Positions 26,559 to 37,493 of a stretch of DNA of 64,000 nt are shown piece after piece. Under the pieces are notes generated by a model. The model saw only the letters and a program-made list of their open reading frames with translations. It was not told the origin of the DNA and made no database searches. Position 1 is the stretch's first letter. Every line of letters starts with the position of its first letter. The DNA is taken from NCBI GenBank assembly GCA_028877215.1, contig JAPPFJ010000025.1:1-64000 (forward strand), given 5' to 3'. The translations under genes and the position numbers were made by a program. This stretch comes from Gemmatimonadota bacterium (GTDB taxonomy: Bacteria; Latescibacterota; UBA2968; GCA-2709665).

Positions 26559-26912
26559 ATGAAAATCAATGAGGAGATCCGGGAAGATGTTGCCGTCCTG
26601 ACGGTAACGGGCGCCCTGATGTCCGGTCCCGAAGTGGCCGAATTTCACGACCACATCAAACGGCTGGTAAAGGATGGCATAAGCAGGGTGGTGGTCGATT
26701 TTTCGAAGGTGAAATGGTTTGGGAGCTCTATGCTCGGCGTCATGACCGCCAGTCTGACAACGGTCCGGCACGCGGGTGGGGATATGCGGCTTACCGGTAT
26801 TACCCGCAAAATCGAGAGTATCCTGATGGTCACGCAACTCGCGGGAATCTTCCGGACCCTGGATACCGTGGACCGGGCAGTTGCGAGTTTCAGGACGCAA
26901 CCGCCCGAATAA
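26559..26912 (+). CDS. STAS domain anti-sigma-factor antagonist-like protein
   Basis: 117 aa single STAS domain like SpoIIAA/RsbV. The switch region VDFSKVKWFGSSMLG places the phospho-acceptor serine at S56 or S57. Such proteins bind an anti-sigma kinase when unphosphorylated. No cognate RsbW-like kinase, PP2C phosphatase or sigma factor is in the window, so its partner is elsewhere. It is monocistronic, with a GAGGGGGA ribosome site, its own promoter and its own terminator. Confidence 0.88.
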   Translation: MKINEEIREDVAVLTVTGALMSGPEVAEFHDHIKRLVKDGISRVVVDFSKVKWFGSSMLGVMTASLTTVRHAGGDMRLTGITRKIESILMVTQLAGIFRTLDTVDRAVASFRTQPPE

Positions 26913-26940
26913 AGCCCCGCACCAACTGGAAGAGAATACG

Positions 26941-26979
26941 AAAGCGTCTTTGTCCATCCGGGATAAAGGCGCTTTTGGT
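26941..26979 (+). terminator. Terminator of the STAS gene
   Basis: AAAGCGTCTTTGTCC (26941-26955) pairs with GGATAAAGGCGCTTT (26961-26975), with two G-U wobbles and a 5-base loop. A short T run follows (TTTTGG). The stem is long and stable. Confidence 0.6.
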
Positions 26980-27077
26980 CGTTTGGGCCTGTGGAATCGC
27001 CCGGACCCCGGTGAACCGGTCGACTTCAGGCTTTCCGACGCAGCTTTTCAAAAATGAATACCCGCATGGGTTTTCTC

Positions 27078-27106
27078 TTGATGCCTGAACATTTGAGTAG
27101 TATATT
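27078..27106 (+). promoter_or_regulatory. Promoter candidate for uvrA
   Basis: TTGATG (27078-27083), 17 bases, TATATT (27101-27106). The leader would be about 200 bases. Confidence 0.4.
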
Positions 27107-27314
27107 TGGAGTTCATGCGCTCACGGTACCAGGTAGGGTAACCTGTGCCGTACAATGCTGCGCCGCACGGGTTTCCCAAATGGTATTTCGTGATCGATAA
27201 CAAGGGCTTGTCCACGATGACACCTCGTATGTCTGTTCGGGAGTCGATTGGCATGTCATCCAACTCCGGAGGCGGTTTGTTTTCCGGCGCAGCAACAGGG
27301 ATCGCGGTGGAAGC

Positions 27315-30300
27315 ATGGAAACACGTGACATCGTAATCAAGGGCGCGCGGGTTCATAACCTGAAGGGCGTGAACCTGACCCTGCCCCGAAATCAACTGAT
27401 ATGCTTCACGGGTGTTTCGGGCTCCGGCAAGTCCTCGCTGGCCTTCGATACGATCTTTGCCGAGGGCCAGCGACGCTATATCGAGTCCCTGTCCGCGTAT
27501 GCCCGTCAGTTTCTGGGTCAGATCCGCAAGCCCGAGGTAGACCAGATAACCGGACTCTCGCCAACGGTTTCGATCCAGCAGAAGGCGGCCGCCCGGAATC
27601 CAAGGTCGACAGTCGGCACGATGACGGAAATCTACGACTACCTTCGGGTTCTGTACGCACGGGTTGGCGTTCCACATTGTGTGTCGTGCGGAACACCCAT
27701 CGGCGCACAGACGCGTGACGGAATCGTGGGCCGGATCATGGCGCTGGGCGCGGGAACGCGGATACACGTCATGGCGCCGCTTGTACGCGGGAGAAAAGGA
27801 GAGTATCTGGATCTGTTCGACGACCTTCAACGGGACGGTTACCTCCGTGTCCGTGTCGACGGACGGATCGTGCAACTGACCGAGTCGCAGCGGCTTGAAC
27901 GACACATCCGACACGATATCGACCTCGTCGTGGACCGGCTGGTCGTGCGGGAGGATGGATTCGGGCGAATCGGCGAGGCGGTCGATGCGGCCCTGGGATA
28001 CGGCGGCGGTACGCTGATCGTCGGTTTCGAGGAAGGCGAGGACCTGCTGCTGAGTTCCAGCTTTGCCTGCACCCGTTGCGGCTTGAGCGCAACCGAGCCC
28101 ACGCCTCAGTTGTTTTCATTCAACAATCCGCAGGGGATGTGTCCCACTTGCAAGGGTCTCGGCGCCCAGATTGCCCTGGATCCGAACCGGTCGGTACCCG
28201 ACGACTCCCTTTCTGTAATGGATGGCGCGATCGCGCCGCTCGGGCAGCCGCGTAACCGGTGGAAGATACACTATTACAACGGTGTATTGATGCGCCACGG
28301 CGCTGACGTCAATACACCGTGGAGAGAAATCACCGAGACGGCAAGGGAGGAACTGCTGTATGGCGTGAAGAAGCGCATCACACTCGAATGGCGGAAGCGG
28401 GACGGCAACGTTTACAGGCATTACGATACGTTCGACGGGATCTTTCCGCCGCTGGAACGCAGATATGCGGAAGGCGGATCACCGGCCTGGCGGCGAAAGC
28501 TGGGTCCGTACATGCGGACGGGAAGATGCCCCGCGTGCCGAGGTGCGCGGCTGAGGGACGAAGCCGCGGCGGTGACCATCGAGGGGAAGTCGCTCCCGGC
28601 GGCCGCGGCCATGTCGGTGGGGGATGCCTTTGCGTTCTTCAGCGGTTTGAATCTGACCTCGACCCGCCGGAAGATCGCAGAAGATGCACTCAAGGAAATC
28701 CTGGGTCGGCTCAGGTTCCTGCTCGACGTCGGTCTGGACTATCTGACGCTGGACCGTACGGCGCCCACGCTGTCCGGGGGCGAGGCGCAGCGCATCCGGC
28801 TGGCCGGTCAGATCGGCAGCGGTCTGGTCGGGGTCACGTACGTACTCGACGAGCCCTCGATCGGGCTGCACCAGCGTGACAACAAGCGGCTGCTGGACGC
28901 GTTGTGCCTGTTGCGGGACGCGGGCAATACGGTCATTGTCGTGGAACACGACGAGGAAACGATGAGGAGAGCGGACTGGATCGTGGATTTCGGACCGGGT
29001 CCCGGTCACCTGGGCGGGGAGGTGGTCGCCTGCGGGCCCTGGCCGACGATCGCACTGTCGGAGAGGTCCAGGACTGGATCCTATCTCTCAGGTGAACAAT
29101 CAATCGCAGTGCCCGATCGCAGGGCGCCTGCCGGACCCCTGCTTCGCGTTTACGGCGGGCGGCAGCATAACCTTAAGGGAATCGACGTTGAGATTCCGCT
29201 AGGGCTGTTCAATTGCGTGACGGGGGTCTCCGGTTCGGGGAAGAGTTCGCTCATAAACGACATCGTCTACCGGACGCTGGCGCGGGAATTGAACCGGGCC
29301 GAGACCGAACCCGGAGACTTCGACCGGATTGAAGGCATCGATGCGCTGGATAAGGTCATCGAGATCGACCAGCAGCCGATCGGACGTACCCCAAGGAGCA
29401 ACCCGGCCACGTACACGGGCGTATTCGGCCCGATTCGTGCCTTGTACGCGCACCTGCCCGAGTCCAGGGTGAGAGGATACAGGCCGGGCCGGTTCAGTTT
29501 CAATGTGAAAGGCGGGCGGTGCGAGGCCTGCGACGGAAATGGCGCCAACGTAGTCGAGATGGACTTTCTGGCCGACGTATGGGTGACTTGCGACGTCTGC
29601 GAAGGACGGCGTTTCAATCGTGAGACGCTGGATGTTCGTTACAAGGGGGCGTCGATCGCGGACGTGCTGGAAATGGAGGTGAGGCGGGCTTGCGCACTTT
29701 TCGAAGCGGTGCCCCAGGTCCATCGCATACTTGAGGTACTGGTCGAGGTGGGGATGGGCTACGTGAAACTCGGGCAGCCGGCGCCAACGTTGTCCGGCGG
29801 AGAAGCGCAGCGGGTAAAACTGGCTAAAGAATTGTGCCGCAAACAGACAGGGTCTACTCTTTATATTTTGGATGAGCCTACTACAGGGCTGCATTTTGCA
29901 GATATTCAGAACCTGCTCAGGGTACTTCATCGGCTCGTGGATCTTGGAAATACCGTGGTGGTAATCGAACATAACATGGACGTCGTCAAAACAGCGGACT
30001 GGATAATCGACCTCGGACCGGGAGGCGGAGAAGCCGGCGGCCACGTGGTGGTTCAGGGGACCCCCGAACACGTGGGGCGGTCCAGACGCTCTCCTACGGC
30101 CCGTCCTCTGCGGGCCGCCCTGGAAGACGGACACGTCCCGCCGACGACCGACGCAGGGCACGGCCGTCACCATGGACCCAGGGGACTTGTGCGTGAAATC
30201 CAGGTTACCGGGGCACGGGAGAACAACCTTCGGAACGTGGATGTGCGGATTCCACGAGAAAAGCTGACCGCCGTATCGGGTGTTTCCGGATCGGGAAAGT

Positions 30301-32978
30301 CCTCGCTGGCCCTGGATACGGTTTTTGCCGAGGGCCAGAGGAGATATGTGGAGTCGCTTTCGGCATACGCGAGGCAGTTTTTGGGTCAGCTTCCCAAACC
30401 GAAGGTCGAGCGGGTTGTCGGGCTGTCGCCTGCAATCGCCATAGAGCAGAAGGCCGCGAGCAGAAACCCGCGGTCTACAGTGGGCACGGTAACCGAAGTG
30501 TATGACTACCTGCGGGCGTTGTTTGCGCTTGTGGGAGAGGTCCATTGCCCTGACTGCGGCGTGAGGGCCGGGGCGCTGGCGGTTCAGGAAATCGTCGACC
30601 GAATCGTGGGAATGCCTTCGGGAAGAAGGATATATCTGCTGAGCCCGCAACGACCGGGCAGGGGGGAAGATTATAACGGGCTGATTTCCAGGGCCGCTCG
30701 GGACGGGTACCTGCGTGGCCGGCTGGATGGAGACGTGTTCGACCTGAATTCCACCGCAGAGATCGACTATCGGCAGTCGCACAGGCTGGAGATTCTGGTG
30801 GACCGCGTCACGTTGAGACCCGGCGTACGGAAGCGCATTGCGGATTCCATCGAGAAGGCGCTGGCGTTGTCGGGCGGCATCGTCATCGTGGCCTCTCCCG
30901 ACGATGACCTGGAAACCAGATTCAGCCAGTTCCTGTCCTGCCCGTCGTGCGGGAGGAGTTTCGAAGAGGTCACCCCTCAGCACCTTTCGTTCAACAGCCC
31001 CGAGGGATGGTGCGCCTCGTGCGAGGGCCTGGGAATCCAGAGGGGGATGGGCAGGAACACGCTGATTCCGGATCCCCGAAGGTCCTTGTCCCAGGGGGCG
31101 GTACCGGTTCTCGGCGAAATGAACGAAGGCCCCTTGGCAGCGCTGATTCGTTCCGTGGGCGAGGTGGCGGAATTCGACCTGGAGACGCCGGTCGCTCAGA
31201 TGTCGCAGGCTGCACAGGACGCGCTGCTCTACGGTACCGGGGATCGATGGATTCGGTTCGCAAACGGCATACGATGCCAATACAAGGGTCTGTTCAATTC
31301 GCTAGAGGAGCTGGCGAGGCTTTCCCCGCGCTTTCGTGAAACGATGGGCGATCTTGTGGAAGACGTGCCGTGCCGTGCTTGCAAAGGCACGCGTCTCAAG
31401 CCCGAAAGCGCCTCTGTCCGTCTGCGCGGGTTGACGCTTTGCGAGCTGGTTGACCTGCCCATCGGCGCCGCGCGGCGATGGCTTACGGATCTTCCACTGA
31501 CCGGGCGCGAGCTGGATGCCGTCGGCGAGGTCCTCCAGGAAATCCGCGTACGGATGCGGTTCCTGCACGAAGTCGGCCTGGGCTACCTGTCACTTTCACG
31601 CCGGGCGCCCACGTTATCGGGCGGCGAGGCGCAGCGAATCCGTCTCGCCAGCCAGATTGGTTCCGGTCTGACCGGCGTACTGTACGTGCTGGATGAGCCG
31701 ACCATCGGACTTCACCAGCGGGACAATCGACGGTTGCTCGCCGCCCTCCGTCAGTTGCGGGATCTCGGCAATACCCTCCTGGTCGTCGAGCACGATCGCG
31801 AGACGTTGAAAACTGCGGATCATATTGTGGATTTTGGTCCCGGGGCCGGGTCTCACGGGGGAATGCTGGTGGCGGAGGGGCACCCGAAACGCCTGAGCGC
31901 CGAGAACGGATCACTGACGGCGGAATACCTGGCGGGCGGACTGGCCATCGAACAGCCGCCACGGAGGATTGCCCTTAAAGGTTGTCTCGAAGTCGTGGGC
32001 GCACGTCAGAACAATCTGAAGTGTCTGAACGTGAAGTTCCCGCTCGGAATGTTGATCGGCGTCACGGGCGTGTCGGGATCGGGAAAATCCTCGCTTGTGA
32101 ACGACGTCCTTTACGGGGCGCTTTCCGCCGTACTCAACCCTGTCCGAGGATCCGCGGCGGATCACGACGAGGTCCGGGGAATGGACTGCATCGACAAGGT
32201 CATCAACATCGACCAGTCCCCGATCGGTTTTTCCCCACGCAGCAATCCGGCGACCTATGTGAAGGTGTTCGACAAGATTCGGACGCTCTATGCGCAGTTG
32301 CCTGACGCGAGGATACGCGGGTTTTCGCCGGGGCACTTCAGCTTCAATCACCGGAAAGGCCGCTGCGAGGCCTGTAAGGGGCTGGGATCACGGTGTATCG
32401 AAATGCACTTTCTGCCCGATGTCTGGGTGACCTGCGAGGACTGCAACGGTAAGCGGTACAACCGGGACGTGGTGAACGTCCTGTACAAGGGCCGGTCTGT
32501 TGCCGATGTGCTGGATATGACGGTCGACCACGCGCTGCGGCAGTTCGAAAACGTGCCGGGAATCCGTCGAACGCTCAAGACCCTGGTCGACGTGGGATTG
32601 GGGTATATCAAGATGGGACAGGCGTCGACCACGCTGTCGGGCGGGGAAGCGCAACGGGTAAAACTCGCGAGGGAACTCGCCCGGCCTGACACGGGCAAGA
32701 CCGTATATCTGCTGGACGAACCCACGACCGGATTGCACGTCGCCGATGTGGCCAGGCTGCTCGATGTATTGAATCGACTCGTAGATGCGGGCAATACGGT
32801 CATCGTGATCGAGCACAATCTGGATGTCATCAGGACGGCGGACTGGATCATCGACCTTGGACCGGACGGCGGCGAAGCCGGCGGATACCTGGTGGCGGAA
32901 GGTACGCCTGAAGACGTGGCGAAGGTCGACGCATCGCATACGGGCCGGTTCCTGAGAGAGGTGCTCGACTGCGGCTAA
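27315..32978 (+). CDS. uvrA: Double-length UvrA (two UvrA units in one protein)
   Basis: 1887 aa, twice the ~940 aa of normal UvrA. UvrA finds bulky lesions for UvrB in nucleotide excision repair. Residues 1 to about 905 are a full UvrA: Walker A GVSGSGKS at 33-40, the first zinc module (CTRCG...CPTCKGLG), the signature [11 protein letters not shown], a second Walker A, the second zinc module (CEACDGNG...[10 protein letters not shown]) and [11 protein letters not shown]. After a linker rich in R, H, P and G (about 905-957), residues 958-1887 repeat the whole architecture. All four ATPase sites look intact. Double-length UvrA is known from Chlamydiae. Here it should act as a covalent dimer equivalent. 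The ATG at 27315 begins at the conserved start of the family; the ribosome site is weak. Confidence 0.93.
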   Translation: METRDIVIKGARVHNLKGVNLTLPRNQLICFTGVSGSGKSSLAFDTIFAEGQRRYIESLSAYARQFLGQIRKPEVDQITGLSPTVSIQQKAAARNPRSTVGTMTEIYDYLRVLYARVGVPHCVSCGTPIGAQTRDGIVGRIMALGAGTRIHVMAPLVRGRKGEYLDLFDDLQRDGYLRVRVDGRIVQLTESQRLERHIRHDIDLVVDRLVVREDGFGRIGEAVDAALGYGGGTLIVGFEEGEDLLLSSSFACTRCGLSATEPTPQLFSFNNPQGMCPTCKGLGAQIALDPNRSVPDDSLSVMDGAIAPLGQPRNRWKIHYYNGVLMRHGADVNTPWREITETAREELLYGVKKRITLEWRKRDGNVYRHYDTFDGIFPPLERRYAEGGSPAWRRKLGPYMRTGRCPACRGARLRDEAAAVTIEGKSLPAAAAMSVGDAFAFFSGLNLTSTRRKIAEDALKEILGRLRFLLDVGLDYLTLDRTAPTLSGGEAQRIRLAGQIGSGLVGVTYVLDEPSIGLHQRDNKRLLDALCLLRDAGNTVIVVEHDEETMRRADWIVDFGPGPGHLGGEVVACGPWPTIALSERSRTGSYLSGEQSIAVPDRRAPAGPLLRVYGGRQHNLKGIDVEIPLGLFNCVTGVSGSGKSSLINDIVYRTLARELNRAETEPGDFDRIEGIDALDKVIEIDQQPIGRTPRSNPATYTGVFGPIRALYAHLPESRVRGYRPGRFSFNVKGGRCEACDGNGANVVEMDFLADVWVTCDVCEGRRFNRETLDVRYKGASIADVLEMEVRRACALFEAVPQVHRILEVLVEVGMGYVKLGQPAPTLSGGEAQRVKLAKELCRKQTGSTLYILDEPTTGLHFADIQNLLRVLHRLVDLGNTVVVIEHNMDVVKTADWIIDLGPGGGEAGGHVVVQGTPEHVGRSRRSPTARPLRAALEDGHVPPTTDAGHGRHHGPRGLVREIQVTGARENNLRNVDVRIPREKLTAVSGVSGSGKSSLALDTVFAEGQRRYVESLSAYARQFLGQLPKPKVERVVGLSPAIAIEQKAASRNPRSTVGTVTEVYDYLRALFALVGEVHCPDCGVRAGALAVQEIVDRIVGMPSGRRIYLLSPQRPGRGEDYNGLISRAARDGYLRGRLDGDVFDLNSTAEIDYRQSHRLEILVDRVTLRPGVRKRIADSIEKALALSGGIVIVASPDDDLETRFSQFLSCPSCGRSFEEVTPQHLSFNSPEGWCASCEGLGIQRGMGRNTLIPDPRRSLSQGAVPVLGEMNEGPLAALIRSVGEVAEFDLETPVAQMSQAAQDALLYGTGDRWIRFANGIRCQYKGLFNSLEELARLSPRFRETMGDLVEDVPCRACKGTRLKPESASVRLRGLTLCELVDLPIGAARRWLTDLPLTGRELDAVGEVLQEIRVRMRFLHEVGLGYLSLSRRAPTLSGGEAQRIRLASQIGSGLTGVLYVLDEPTIGLHQRDNRRLLAALRQLRDLGNTLLVVEHDRETLKTADHIVDFGPGAGSHGGMLVAEGHPKRLSAENGSLTAEYLAGGLAIEQPPRRIALKGCLEVVGARQNNLKCLNVKFPLGMLIGVTGVSGSGKSSLVNDVLYGALSAVLNPVRGSAADHDEVRGMDCIDKVINIDQSPIGFSPRSNPATYVKVFDKIRTLYAQLPDARIRGFSPGHFSFNHRKGRCEACKGLGSRCIEMHFLPDVWVTCEDCNGKRYNRDVVNVLYKGRSVADVLDMTVDHALRQFENVPGIRRTLKTLVDVGLGYIKMGQASTTLSGGEAQRVKLARELARPDTGKTVYLLDEPTTGLHVADVARLLDVLNRLVDAGNTVIVIEHNLDVIRTADWIIDLGPDGGEAGGYLVAEGTPEDVAKVDASHTGRFLREVLDCG

Positions 32979-33112
32979 CAAAGCTTGAGGGAAGCGCCCG
33001 ATGTTCCCGCCTGATGCGCATTGCCGATCCAGGCCCCGGGCAGGGTGCATCCGTACCCGGTGTAAGATAGCGCTATTAACGGTGTTTCACGATCATCATT
33101 CGGGGGAATACG

Positions 33113-34174
33113 ATGGTAGTCGCAACCCGGAATTCGTCGCCGAAGTCCAGGGACGCCGCCGATTTCGTTGGCGACGGGCGCGGCGATCAGGAGGAAATAT
33201 ACGCCGCGATTCGGGCGCTTCCGCCGTCGGGCGGCACGGTCGTCCTTACGGAAGGCGTTTACGACATCCGCAAGGTGGAGGGGACGCTTGGCGGCTTGAT
33301 TATCGACCGGAGCAACGTGACGCTGGCGGGGCAGGGCGCCGCGACGCGGCTGATTCTGGCGCCCGGACAGAATACGAACGTGATCCGCATTATCGGGAAC
33401 GGGGTGGGAAATATCACAATACGAGATCTCTGGGTGGACCAGAATCGGGATCGGAATCCGTACGACGGCGCCGAGTTCGGGAATATCTCCCACGGGCGGT
33501 TCGAATTCAACGGCATCAAGGCTTTCTGCGCGGAACCCGGCGGGTCCTGCCCGAAGCCGACACACAATATTACAATACGGAATTGTACGGTGTTGAATGC
33601 GCAGCGACTCGGCATTATGCTTCAGGGGCCCAACATGAGGGTCGTTGAAAACCGCCTGGGAAATGCGAATTCGGACGCGGTGGAGTTGCTGGGCGGTCCG
33701 GGGTTTGTGATGGGTAATTTCGTTGAGATTACGGGTCGGACGCATGTCGCCGTGGGATCCGACGCCGGTGACTCGGTCATAATGGCGAACAACCACGTAC
33801 ACGTGCGGGAGGGCGGAGATCTGGACATCGCCTTTCGATCCTGGGCGGGGTCCGAGCGCCACGTGATTTCGGACAATATAGTTACGGTTGATAAGGGCGG
33901 CAGTCTGGGTCTCGCGATGGACGTGCGCGGTTTGAATACGTCCGTGTCAGGAAACGTGATCAGCGGACCGCACCCGGGGGAACGTCTACCGCTCTGGCTT
34001 ACAGGCGCTGGCATGGCGGTTACCGGAAATCACTTTCTGAATGTCGACGTTATTGTCAACGACCAGACGGGTACGGACCGGCCGATTCTGGTTCACGGTA
34101 ACGTAATGGAAGACTCGGCGGTCGTTCATGATGCCGGCAACCTGGTTCGGCCGGCGGAAGACAAGAATCGATGA
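33113..34174 (+). CDS. Right-handed parallel beta-helix protein (pectate-lyase-like fold)
   Basis: 353 aa with no signal peptide. The N-terminus (FVGDGRGDQEEIYAAIRAL) is the cap of pectate-lyase-3-type beta-helix proteins. Repeated rungs follow (NITIRDLWV, NITIRNCTV, MRVVENRLGN, HVISDNIVTV, TSVSGNVISG, MAVTGNHFLN). Such proteins bind or cleave polysaccharides, but no lyase or hydrolase active site can be assigned. GGGGGAA precedes the ATG. Its stop overlaps the next start (ATGA), so the two proteins are likely made together. Confidence 0.82.
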   Translation: MVVATRNSSPKSRDAADFVGDGRGDQEEIYAAIRALPPSGGTVVLTEGVYDIRKVEGTLGGLIIDRSNVTLAGQGAATRLILAPGQNTNVIRIIGNGVGNITIRDLWVDQNRDRNPYDGAEFGNISHGRFEFNGIKAFCAEPGGSCPKPTHNITIRNCTVLNAQRLGIMLQGPNMRVVENRLGNANSDAVELLGGPGFVMGNFVEITGRTHVAVGSDAGDSVIMANNHVHVREGGDLDIAFRSWAGSERHVISDNIVTVDKGGSLGLAMDVRGLNTSVSGNVISGPHPGERLPLWLTGAGMAVTGNHFLNVDVIVNDQTGTDRPILVHGNVMEDSAVVHDAGNLVRPAEDKNR

Positions 34175-34815
34175 ATCTGGAGATTTCAAAGCGTGTCTTT
34201 TTCAGTTTCGCGTGGCAGTGCCCGTATCGCGAAGTGCCGCCGACGATTGACGGAGACCTGAAGGATTGGAACGGTTCGTTCAAAATGCCGGACCTCATGG
34301 CTTTGGACGGACGGGAGGCATTTTCCGACGTCTACGCTGCCTGGAACGAGCGGGGTCTCTACTTCGCGGTACACGTCAGGAAGGCGGCTGGCGCGAACGT
34401 GGACCGCCGACGTCCGCTGCAGGGAGATGGCATGCAGATCTGGGTGGATACGCGGAACGTCCGGAACGTGCACCGTGCGAGCCGGTACTGCCACCATTTC
34501 TATTTCCTGCCCGGCACCGGACGGTTGAAGTCAAGGGGTGGACAGAAACGTATACGCCGGGCTCGCGCGCATTCAAGACAGTGCGAATCCTCGGAGTTGC
34601 AGGTCGCCAGCGATACATCCGGAACCGGATATCGGCTGGAAGCCCACCTGCCGGCGAAGGCGCTGACCGGGTTCGATCCGGAAGAAAACCGCCTGTTGGG
34701 ATTCACCTATCTGCTCCAGGATCGGAGACAGGGACGGCAGTTCTGGAGCGCCGACGAGCCGCTTCCTGTTTCGTACGACCCGAGCCTTTGGGGCACAATT
34801 GAACTTGTGAAGTGA
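34171..34815 (+). CDS. CBM9-like carbohydrate-binding domain protein
   Basis: 214 aa. The PPTIDGDLKDW opening, DVYAAWNERGLYFAVHV, GDGMQIWVDTR and the closing strand are characteristic of family 9-like carbohydrate-binding domains, beta-sandwich modules that bind sugar ends or serve as anchors. No signal peptide is visible and no catalytic domain is fused. It starts inside the stop of the beta-helix gene (ATGA overlap), so the two probably act on the same glycan. Confidence 0.78.
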   Translation: MNLEISKRVFFSFAWQCPYREVPPTIDGDLKDWNGSFKMPDLMALDGREAFSDVYAAWNERGLYFAVHVRKAAGANVDRRRPLQGDGMQIWVDTRNVRNVHRASRYCHHFYFLPGTGRLKSRGGQKRIRRARAHSRQCESSELQVASDTSGTGYRLEAHLPAKALTGFDPEENRLLGFTYLLQDRRQGRQFWSADEPLPVSYDPSLWGTIELVK

Positions 34816-35040
34816 GGCATGGGAAAGTGTTACTGCTCTCTTTGGCGGATGCGGAGCCGCCGGTGGCCTTCAGCAACGTGTCGACGTCGTGGCGTCGTCA
34901 TTCGCAGGAAGGGCGACGAATGTAGGTTCGTGACGTTTGGTTGTTTGAATCCCGATGTCTGGTGTACTGATCGAATCGGACGGAATGCGCCATTGCGGTT
35001 CGAGGTTGTCTTGCGAGCGGGAATCTGAGAAAGTCATTCA

Positions 35041-37269
35041 ATGAAACCATTGCAGGAGATACACAACGACGGTGTGGCGTCTCGTATAAATGCTATCCTG
35101 GAGGACGGCGAGACACCGCAGTTCCAGGTGTGCTCGGACCTGGACGCCCGGGGGGACTACGGTTGCCAGTGGGTGGTGGTGACCCGGAAACGGATCCTCG
35201 TACTGCCTGACACAGGAACGCGGGACCCGACGCATATCCCACTCGCGGATGTCTCGTCCGTCAGTACGGAACCCCTCGTCGGCGGTGCGCAGCTGGAAAT
35301 CGGACGCAAAGCGCAGCCAACCGTGCACGTGCTTCATTCCCAGACGCTGGCCGGTGAATTTTCGGAGTTGGCCTGCGGGATCGAACGGCTTCGGACTTCA
35401 CAGGTGCTATGGGAGGACATGGTCCGGGAGCGGACGCGATGCGAGTCCTGCGGCCGGCTTCTGCCCGAGAAGAACGGGGTCTGTCCGGTATGCCTGAGAA
35501 AGATGGATGTGCTGGCACGAATCGCGAGGTACCTGAGGCCCTACAGGGTACGGGCGGTCCTGCTCGCGATCGCAACCATCCTCACAACCGCCGCCGAGCT
35601 GATTCCGCCTCAGATAACCCGGCTGATCGTAGATGACGTTCTGGCGCCCCGCGAAGCGTCCGCCGTTGACGAAAGGCTCGAACTTCTGGTTCAGCTGGTG
35701 CTTGCGCTGGTTGGCGTTCGGTTGATTACGTGGTCTGCGGAATGGCTGCATGGGTGGACGGCGACCTGGCTGAGCGCGAGAGTGACGGCGGATATCCGAA
35801 GCCAGCTTTACCGGCGCCTGGAACTGCTGTCGCTTCAGTTCTACGACAAGCGTCAGGTAGGCGCGCTCATGTCACGCGTGACGAGGGACACGGAACGATT
35901 ACAGCATTTTCTGGTCGACGGATTGCCGTATCTCATCATCAACAGCCTGATGTTTCTCGGCATCCTGGCGGCGTTGCTGGTGATGAACTGGCGTCTGACC
36001 CTCTTCGTTCTGATCCCCGTTCCGCTTGTCGTGGCAGGAACAGCCGTCTGCTGGAAGCGGATGCGCCGGTTTTACGTCAAGTGGTACAGATGCTGGTCTC
36101 AATTGACCGCTCGCGTGAACGAGGCCCTCTCGGGCATCCGGGTCGTGAAGGCGTTTACGCAGGAAAAACGCGAGATCAGCGTATTCGAGTGGCGCAATCG
36201 TGAACTCACCTCGAGGGCCGTACAGGCGGAAACCAGCTGGGCGGTTTTCTGGAACATAACGAACTTCCTGACGGGTCTGGGCGTGTTGATCGTCTGGCTT
36301 CTCGGGGGGCAGAGGGTGCTGGACGGGGAGTTGACGCTGGGCACGCTGATGGCGTTCTACAATTACATGTGGCTCCTTTACGGCCCCCTGCAATGGTTCG
36401 GCATGGTGAGCAACTGGATGTCACGCGCACTTACCGGAGCCGAGCGCGTCTTCGAGGTCATCGATACGCCCCCCGAAGCGTACGACGACCCGGGGGCAAC
36501 CTCACTGCCTGCAATTGAAGGCCGTGTAAAGTTCAGAGGCGTGACCTTCGGGTACGACAAATCCAAACCCGTGTTGCGGGACATCGAACTGGATGTTGAG
36601 CCAGGCGAAATGATCGGACTCGTGGGTAGATCCGGTGTGGGCAAAACCACACTGGTAAACCTGGTCTGCAGGTTCTACGACGTGGATGCGGGAGGCATCG
36701 AAATCGACGGTATCGACATCCGGAGAATCCGGCTGGAGGATTTGCGGGCCCAGATCGGCATCGTTCTTCAGGAGCCTGTCTTATTCAGCGGTACCATTGC
36801 GGAAAATATCGGTTACGGCAAACCGGGAGCGAGTCTTGATGAAATCATGGACGCGGCCAAGGCCGCGAATGCGCACGGCTTTATCGTGTCCACGCCCGAC
36901 GGATACGATGCGGACGTGGGAGAGAGTGGAGGAAAACTGTCGGGAGGCGAAAAACAGCGCGTGTCCCTTGCCCGCGCAATCCTTCACGATCCGCGGATTC
37001 TGATTCTGGACGAGGCGACATCCAGCGTCGACGTCCAGACTGAGGTCCAGATTCAGGAGGCGGTGGCGCGCCTCGTTCGCGGTCGTACGACGTTCGCGAT
37101 TGCGCACAGGTTGTCCACGCTTCGTAACGCGGACCGGCTGGTTGTTCTGGATGGCGGACGGATTGTAGAGGCCGGCACCCACGGTGAATTGTTCTCGAAG
37201 GAGGGTGTCTTCCACGATCTGGTGCGCTTGCAGCAGGAAGTTTCCGAGATAATCGCCGTCAGGGCGTAG
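35041..37269 (+). CDS. ABC half-exporter A with PH-like and zinc-ribbon N-terminus
   Basis: 742 aa. A PH-like beta domain occupies about 15-120, then a zinc ribbon (C134, C137, C148, C151), a six-helix exporter domain (about 165-460), and an ATPase with GRSGVGKTT, LSGGEKQRVS, ILILDEATSSVD and H-loop FAIAHRL. All catalytic residues are kept. It is followed by a close relative and a DUF1854 gene, mirroring the locus at 7.9-10.9 kb. Two consecutive half-exporters suggest a heterodimer, although neither ATPase site is degenerate, so homodimers are possible. The substrate is unknown. Confidence 0.85.
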   Translation: MKPLQEIHNDGVASRINAILEDGETPQFQVCSDLDARGDYGCQWVVVTRKRILVLPDTGTRDPTHIPLADVSSVSTEPLVGGAQLEIGRKAQPTVHVLHSQTLAGEFSELACGIERLRTSQVLWEDMVRERTRCESCGRLLPEKNGVCPVCLRKMDVLARIARYLRPYRVRAVLLAIATILTTAAELIPPQITRLIVDDVLAPREASAVDERLELLVQLVLALVGVRLITWSAEWLHGWTATWLSARVTADIRSQLYRRLELLSLQFYDKRQVGALMSRVTRDTERLQHFLVDGLPYLIINSLMFLGILAALLVMNWRLTLFVLIPVPLVVAGTAVCWKRMRRFYVKWYRCWSQLTARVNEALSGIRVVKAFTQEKREISVFEWRNRELTSRAVQAETSWAVFWNITNFLTGLGVLIVWLLGGQRVLDGELTLGTLMAFYNYMWLLYGPLQWFGMVSNWMSRALTGAERVFEVIDTPPEAYDDPGATSLPAIEGRVKFRGVTFGYDKSKPVLRDIELDVEPGEMIGLVGRSGVGKTTLVNLVCRFYDVDAGGIEIDGIDIRRIRLEDLRAQIGIVLQEPVLFSGTIAENIGYGKPGASLDEIMDAAKAANAHGFIVSTPDGYDADVGESGGKLSGGEKQRVSLARAILHDPRILILDEATSSVDVQTEVQIQEAVARLVRGRTTFAIAHRLSTLRNADRLVVLDGGRIVEAGTHGELFSKEGVFHDLVRLQQEVSEIIAVRA

Positions 37270-37273
37270 TCTA

Positions 37274-37436
37274 GTGTCCTGTCCCAGAAATTCCTCACCG
37301 TTCGACCGACGATTCATCCCGTCTCGCTACGTTCCCCTCGCTCGCCGACCTTACGCAGGTCGTCTGCGCTCGGGCGCCTTGCGAGCCGGGCGACTCGACG
37401 GTCGAATTTAGGCAACTTATTTCCGGGACAGAACAC
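37274..37436. repeat. Palindromic MITE-like element between the paired ABC genes
   Basis: 163 bases starting GTGTCCTGTCCCAGAAAT and ending with its near-perfect inverse (ATTTCCGGGACAGAACAC). The arms also pair further in (TTCGACCGACGATTC against the reverse complement of GACTCGACGGTCGAA), so it can form a long hairpin. There is no open frame. Its ends differ from those of the element at 12316-12483, so it belongs to a second family. I could not identify a clear target duplication. Confidence 0.65.
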
Positions 37437-37493
37437 GAGGTCGAAAGGCAGGGGCCTGGCGTTCCCGTCGGCCTGGCTGAATTGGATTACCCC

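Larger units (their letters stand above)
26913..27314. other. Intergenic region upstream of the tandem uvrA
   Basis: 400 bases without a credible gene. It contains the STAS terminator (26941-26979) and a uvrA promoter candidate (27078-27106). The ~200-base leader has short open frames, but none has a ribosome site or homology. I see no clear LexA-type operator. Confidence 0.5.

Noticed and set aside
29199..31280. A 693-codon open frame antisense to uvrA
   Set aside because: It is a by-product of high GC and codon bias in the real gene: it has no homology, no ribosome site, and an R/H/P-rich composition typical of antisense frames.
34819..35028. A 69-codon frame between the CBM9-like gene and ABC half-exporter A
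   Set aside because: No ribosome site, no homology and a composition unlike real proteins here; the 225-base gap seems non-coding.
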